Assembly: GCA_024707265.1 (NCBI GenBank)
Contig: JANQAB010000006.1
Coordinates: 563,001 to 627,000, forward strand
Length of the DNA: 64,000 nt
Source of the DNA: Sporocytophaga sp.
GTDB taxonomy: Bacteria; Bacteroidota; Bacteroidia; Cytophagales; Cytophagaceae
Direction: 5' to 3'
Below the pieces are notes generated by a model. The model had not been told where the DNA came from and searched no databases. It saw only the letters and a list, made by a program, of their open reading frames with translations. Within the stretch, counting starts at the first letter, position 1. Every line of letters starts with the position of its first letter. Below, in pieces: positions 59,738 through 64,000 of this stretch. The position numbers and the translations under genes were made by a program.

Positions 59738-60454
59738 ATGAAAGAGCAATACAAGTCCGAAGAACAGTATATACAACTGACTGAAGTAGTTAATAAAAAG
59801 ATTAGACTTTTAGTTGAACAAATTTCCAGTGACTTTAAAAATATTGTTTCATTCATTAAAGGATATCCTATGCATGAAGACTGGAAAAATCATTACGAGC
59901 CAAATATCTCTTCCGATGAAGTCATTAGCAGCATAACAACTAATCTTCAATATCAGGACATCCTCTCCCAACGCCTTGACCATATAATCATGATCAATGT
60001 ATTAATCATTCAGGAACTAAAAAATACTGAAAGTGCAAATGGTGGGACTGCAGAGCTGAAAATACATTCAAACAAAATAACTGAAGTGAATATAAGACAA
60101 CTTGAAGGTGCTTATAATGAATACATATCCATCTGCTCCGCCCTTAGAAAGGATCTTGACAAATTTGAGAAGCAAAACAGGCTAAATAACTCTAATGTAT
60201 TTAGGTCTTTTATTCCATTTAATAATTCCCTTAGCATAGGAACATTGGTTTCTAAGATAACCCAAAATATGGAAGTAATGGCATCTATAAATTTTGAAGT
60301 CTCAGATTCAAGTCAATCTATTGACCAGGCCGCAATGAGAGTCCAATCTATTTATACCATGCAATCTGAAAGAGACGTCTTATATGCATGCATTCCTGAT
60401 ATGCAGGAGAAATACAGAATTAGTTACAACAATGATAATGACATTTTTTTTTAA
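59738..60454 (+). CDS. CheZ-like protein (candidate CheY phosphatase)
   Basis: 238 residues, all helical. Residues 70-80 read LQYQDILSQRL, giving Asp74 and Gln78 with the D-x3-Q spacing of the CheZ catalytic helix (QDFQDLTGQ in CheZ). The N- and C-terminal parts are long helices, as in the CheZ four-helix bundle, but the usual C-terminal CheY-binding tail is not obvious. The place in the operon, between a sensor and STAS/CheY/CheA, fits a phosphatase or adaptor. No sequence-level family assignment can be made; the motif match is the main evidence. Confidence 0.5.
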   Translation: MKEQYKSEEQYIQLTEVVNKKIRLLVEQISSDFKNIVSFIKGYPMHEDWKNHYEPNISSDEVISSITTNLQYQDILSQRLDHIIMINVLIIQELKNTESANGGTAELKIHSNKITEVNIRQLEGAYNEYISICSALRKDLDKFEKQNRLNNSNVFRSFIPFNNSLSIGTLVSKITQNMEVMASINFEVSDSSQSIDQAAMRVQSIYTMQSERDVLYACIPDMQEKYRISYNNDNDIFF

Positions 60455-60460
60455 CACTCT

Positions 60461-60772
60461 ATGAAAAGTTTTGCAATAAAGATAAACGAAAAGAAAAATA
60501 ATACCGAGATACTGCTTAGCGGCAACCTTACTGTTAGCAACTCTGAGAGTATCTATCAAAAGATTTTAGGCACCGTAACAACTTCAAAAAAAATATCCAT
60601 TCATCTCAATAATATTGAGAACATAGACCTTACACTGGTACAAATCCTTTATTCGGTAAAAAGAACAATTTTAAAAGAAGGTAAAGAACTCACTACTACT
60701 GCAAACCTTCCTAAAGACCTTTCCTTATTATTGGATAGAAATGGCTTTAAAAATCTCTTAAGTAAATCCTAG
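60461..60772 (+). CDS. STAS-domain protein
   Basis: 103 residues forming one STAS fold: ILLSGNLTVSNSESIYQKIL, ISIHLNNIENIDLTLVQILY, then LTTTANLPKDLSLLLDRNGF. The usual D-S phosphorylation pair in the loop reads DLT, so Thr may replace Ser or the site may be silent. MlaB- or SpoIIAA-like proteins act in partner switching. Its place 6 bp after the CheZ-like gene and 12 bp before the CheY gene suggests that it takes part in signalling by this chemosensory cluster (inference). Confidence 0.75.
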   Translation: MKSFAIKINEKKNNTEILLSGNLTVSNSESIYQKILGTVTTSKKISIHLNNIENIDLTLVQILYSVKRTILKEGKELTTTANLPKDLSLLLDRNGFKNLLSKS

Positions 60773-60784
60773 ATGATCTAATAT

Positions 60785-61150
60785 ATGACAAAAACAATAC
60801 TAATCGCAGATGACTCAGAAAGCATGAGGGATGTTGTTAGTTATACGCTGGTAAATGCCGGATATAAAGTTCTGGCAGGATCTGATGGAAAAGATGCAAT
60901 GAAGTATCTTGATGGCAGTCCTATAGACCTGGTTGTAACAGACCTTCACATGCCCAATATGGATGGAATAGAATTGATAAAAAATATCAGATCCAATCCT
61001 GTATACCAATATGTTCCGATTATCTTTTTAACAACAGAGTCCCAGCAAAATAAAAAAGATGAGGCAAAAGCCGCAGGTGCCACAGGATGGATAGTAAAAC
61101 CATTTGTACCGGAAAAGTTATTAGCTACCATTCAAAAAATAATCCGATAA
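60785..61150 (+). CDS. cheY: CheY-type response regulator
   Basis: 121 residues, receiver domain only. Acidic pair IADDSE, phospho-acceptor Asp near residue 55 in LVVTDLHMPNMDG, Thr in FLTTES and Lys in WIVKPF are all present. It should be phosphorylated by the CheA encoded just downstream and act on a motor or other target. No output domain. Gene distance 6 bp to cheA. Confidence 0.9.
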   Translation: MTKTILIADDSESMRDVVSYTLVNAGYKVLAGSDGKDAMKYLDGSPIDLVVTDLHMPNMDGIELIKNIRSNPVYQYVPIIFLTTESQQNKKDEAKAAGATGWIVKPFVPEKLLATIQKIIR

Positions 61151-61156
61151 TTTATC

Positions 61157-63194
61157 ATGGACCAGTTTAGAAGGAAATTTCTGGAAGAAGCAAGTGATCT
61201 GCTTGAACAACTGGAGAAAATTTTACTCAAAATTGAAAATGAAGATGCCATTACCACTCATGTTGAAGAAATATTCAGAGTTATGCACACTCTGAAGGGA
61301 AACAGTTCAATGTTTGGTTTTGAGGCAGTCAGTGAATTTACCCATTATCTTGAAAACATCTATGACGATATAAGAAAAGATGAATTAGAGTTGTCTTCTC
61401 AGATCATATCGGTTACGCTTTCATCTGTGGATCATTTGAGAAGTATCCTACAAGACGAAAACCTTGAAGGGGCTTCAAATAAAGTAAACCATGAAAACAT
61501 GATGAAAGCAATAAAAGAGCTTTCATCCATATCCAATACCCCCAATAATTCAAGTGAAGAGCCAAAAGTTAATAAATCTCAGGAAGGTGCGTCAACATGG
61601 TATGTAAAGTTTAAACCTGCAAAAGATATATTTCATTCAGGAAGTAATCCATTGTACTTTATAGATGATTTATCCCAACTCGGAATCATTCTCACTATTG
61701 CTGATCTATCAGATGTACCTGAATTGCCGGAATTAGACCCAAATGCATGTTACGTTACATGGTACAATTTTATTTACACAAAAAATGAAGATGATATCCG
61801 GGATATATTTCTATTTGCCGATGCTCAATCGGAACTTGTGGTAGAGAAGATAAGCGAAAATAATTTAATAAACTCTCCAAATTTTTCCGATGACCTTAAG
61901 GAAGCATCTTTATCCGATAATATAGGTATTTCTATAAAGACTCTGCTTGATAAATATAGTATTATTTCACCTGAAGAACCTATACAGGAAAATGACTTAC
62001 CAAGAAATAGTAGCAAGATGGAAAGTGCTATTTCTTCAATAAGAGTTTCTTCAAATAAGGTAGATGAAATGATGAGCCTCGTGAGCGAACTGGTAACAGC
62101 CCAGGCAAGACTTAATGTACTCACGCAAAATACTACTGACAATAAAGTATCGGAAATAACAGAGAGTATTGAAAAAATAACAAGGAGAATAAGAGACAAT
62201 AGTTTTTCTATTTGTCTTGTGCCATTTGAAACTATAGTTGTCAGATTTCAAAGGCTCATAAGGGATCTTTCAACCCAGCTAAATAAAAATGTTAAATTAA
62301 TTACAGAAGGTACTGATACAGAGCTAGACAAAAACATCATAGAAAATCTGTCAGATCCGATATTACACATTCTTCGTAACTGCCTTGATCATGGAATCGA
62401 ATCAAAGGAAGAGAGGATCGCTAGCGGAAAGCAGGCCCAGGGAACTATACTGCTCAAAGCATTCTATACTGGCTCAAATGTCAATATTCAGATAACAGAT
62501 GATGGTAAGGGAATAGACTTCACAAGGGTTAAAAAAAAGGCAGAAGAAAAAAAATCTTATTCCTAAAGATGCATCCCTTACTGAAAAGGAAATTTTAAAT
62601 CTGATTTTCCTTCCAGGTTTTTCAACTGCAGAAAAAGTTACAGAAATCTCAGGAAGAGGAGTAGGCATGGATGTTGTCAAAAGACAGATCTCTGACTTAA
62701 GAGGAGAAGTAGATTTAATTTCGATGCCAGGAAAAGGTACAACCCTTACGATAAAACTCCCCCTGACATTATCAATCATCGATGGACTGCTGGTAAGAAT
62801 TTCCGACACTCATTATATAATTCCGTTAGGCGTAATTGAGAAATGCTATGAAGTAACCCAAGAATATATTGAAGATGCGTTTGATGACTTGTTAGTTCTT
62901 GATGGAGAAAGACAACCCTTCATTAATCTTCGCACAGAATTTTGTGATACCTCTATCCCACCCGACTTACAGCAGATAGTAATGGTAAAATCTGATGATA
63001 AAAAAATAGGCCTTACCATTGATGCAATAGTGGGTCAATATCAAGCAGTGTTAAAACCACTTGGCAAACTCTATAAAAACATTGAGATCATCTCAGGAGC
63101 AAGCATCCTTGGAGACGGCACTGTTGCTTTGGTTCTGGACACAAATAAAATAATTAAAGAATATTCTAATTCAAAAATGATAGTTACAACATGA
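61157..63194 (+). CDS. cheA: CheA chemotaxis histidine kinase, one frame break
   Basis: The HPt domain (residues about 1-105) carries the phosphorylated His in VMHTLKGNSSMFGF. A P2-like part follows (WYVKFKPAKDIFHSGSNPLY), then dimerisation helices (KVDEMMSLVSELVTAQARLN). The ATPase has the N box LRNCLDHGIESKEERI, G1 ITDDGKGID and G2 SGRGVGMDVV. A CheW-like regulatory domain ends it (DGLLVRISDTHYIIPLGVIE). The frame closes at 62566 because of an A8 run (62547-62554). With seven A it reads EEKNLIPKDASLTEKEILNL and continues to 63194. The full protein is about 679 residues. Its stop overlaps the cheW start (ATGA). Confidence 0.92.
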
Positions 63195-63679
63195 AGGAGG
63201 AAATAAATGACAACATCCATTCTTATTTGACCTTCAAGCTTGGTAAAGAATCATTTGCGGCTAATGTCGGAAAGGTTCTTGAAATACTTGAAGTCCAACA
63301 CATAACAAAGGTTCCCAAATCTCCAGAATACATGACAGGGGTCATTAATCTTAGAGGAAATGTACTACCAGTTATTGATACAAGAATTAAATTCGGTTTA
63401 TCCCAAACAGAATGTACTGTAAATACGTGCATTATAGTTATTAATGTTGAGATGAATTCTGAGAGCATTATAGTTGGAGCTATGGTAGACTCAGTACAGG
63501 AGGTACTTGAAATTCAAGAATCACAAATTCAGCCATCTCCAAGCATCGGTAGTAAATATAAGGCAGAGTTTCTTGATGGCATGATTAAGTACCATGACGA
63601 ATTTATAATGCTGCTTAATATAGATAAAGTCTTTTCAGCAGATGAACTGATCATAGTCAAAGATTCTTTAATCAGCTAA
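63191..63679 (+). CDS. cheW: CheW adaptor
   Basis: 162 residues: HSYLTFKLGKESFAANVGKV, then ILEVQHITKVPKSPEYMTGV, INLRGNVLPVIDTRIKFG and VDSVQEVLEI, a complete CheW beta-barrel. It links MCP receptors to CheA. The start overlaps the cheA stop by ATGA and is preceded by no other good signal, implying translational coupling. The MCP gene follows 46 bp later. Confidence 0.95.
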   Translation: MKEEINDNIHSYLTFKLGKESFAANVGKVLEILEVQHITKVPKSPEYMTGVINLRGNVLPVIDTRIKFGLSQTECTVNTCIIVINVEMNSESIIVGAMVDSVQEVLEIQESQIQPSPSIGSKYKAEFLDGMIKYHDEFIMLLNIDKVFSADELIIVKDSLIS

Positions 63680-63725
63680 TTTTTAAAATACAAAAACTAA
63701 CCACAAACTTTTAATTAGAAAAATA

Positions 63726-64000
63726 ATGAACTTAACAATAAAAGGAAGGCTGATTTTAGCTTTCTCAATTCTAATTGCTATTGCTGCATACATGTTTTAT
63801 ATAGGAAATTCAGTTGCTTTTGAACTCAATAAAAGTGTAACCACCTTAGTAGAAATAAACTCTAAAAGACTTGCGCATTCATTAAAAGTAAGTGAAGACC
63901 TGCAATTTATCGGAAAGAGGGAAAAAGCACTTATCATTTCCAGAGATCGTGCAGAACTCACCAAAATCCATCAGGAAATTATTGACAGGCAAGTTGAAAT
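63726..64000 (+). CDS. Methyl-accepting chemotaxis protein, 5' end only
   Basis: 91 codons visible to the right edge. A membrane helix (GRLILAFSILIAIAAYMFYI) is followed by a helical periplasmic region (LAHSLKVSEDLQFIGKREKA) of the 4HB_MCP type. The cytoplasmic signalling domain is beyond the window. Its place right after cheW supports the receptor call. Confidence 0.8.
   Translation, partial: MNLTIKGRLILAFSILIAIAAYMFYIGNSVAFELNKSVTTLVEINSKRLAHSLKVSEDLQFIGKREKALIISRDRAELTKIHQEIIDRQVE

Noticed and set aside
1..64000. tRNA and rRNA genes
   Set aside because: No cloverleaf with a GGTTCGAATCC-like arm and no rRNA-like conserved blocks were seen on either strand by eye.

Overview
The window is AT-rich bacterial DNA that looks like a member of the Bacteroidota, most likely a soil- or plant-matter-degrading cytophagal relative (Sporocytophaga/Cytophaga type). 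The reasons are many secreted proteins ending in the type IX secretion (T9SS) sorting domain, a TonB-dependent receptor, LytS/LytTR regulation, a TAnnTTTG promoter motif, dispersed repeats of a kind common in this phylum, and a pectin-degrading locus. No rRNA, tRNA or CRISPR array was seen. The genus is an inference.

Layout. 1-2.6 kb: the end of a lamin-tail-domain secreted protein, a small outer-membrane barrel and a lipoprotein. 2.8-6.7 kb: a tight four-gene operon (HlyD-type adaptor, VTC polyphosphate-polymerase-like protein, DUF4956 membrane protein, TolC-type channel) that looks like an envelope-spanning export machine without a recognisable pump. 6.9-9.4 kb: a large secreted ELWxxDGT-repeat protein. 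9.5-15.3 kb, minus strand: a glycosyltransferase, a methyltransferase, and a TPR-type LytS histidine kinase with its LytTR regulator; two LytTR-box-like repeats lie upstream of the methyltransferase. 15.4-21.2 kb: a TonB receptor and a secreted protein preceded by a decayed copy of its own 5' end. 21.5-32.9 kb, minus strand: four T9SS-sorted pectin-degrading enzymes (a GH43 arabinanase and three PL1-like pectate lyases), with an IS1595-family element between the third and fourth. 33-43 kb: hypothetical genes, a degenerate MtfA-like protein, a TerB-like protein, a secreted protein with near-identical 73-residue repeats, two decayed genes, a Tyr-rich lipoprotein and a candidate structured RNA. 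43.3-45.4 kb: a gene cleanly split by an IS4-family element. 45.5-55.3 kb: small hypothetical genes, an FCP/NIF-type phosphatase, a palindromic repeat array, a MORN-repeat lipoprotein, and a beta-helix protein with a deleted paralogue. 56-64 kb: a DUF1304 protein, a 1.5-kb empty stretch, and a chemosensory operon (HAMP-GAF-PAS sensor, CheZ-like protein, STAS protein, CheY, CheA, CheW, start of an MCP).

Two points affect how the annotation should be read. First, at least twelve single-base frame breaks occur in otherwise full-length genes, nearly all at homopolymer runs (A/T of 5-8, or C/G of 6). I read these mainly as sequence errors and annotate the affected genes as one gene each. Second, real decay is also present: the duplicate 5' end at 18.1 kb, two multiply broken genes at 40.3-41.6 kb, a truncated SnoaL-like fragment at 52.4 kb, and the deleted paralogue at 55.0 kb.
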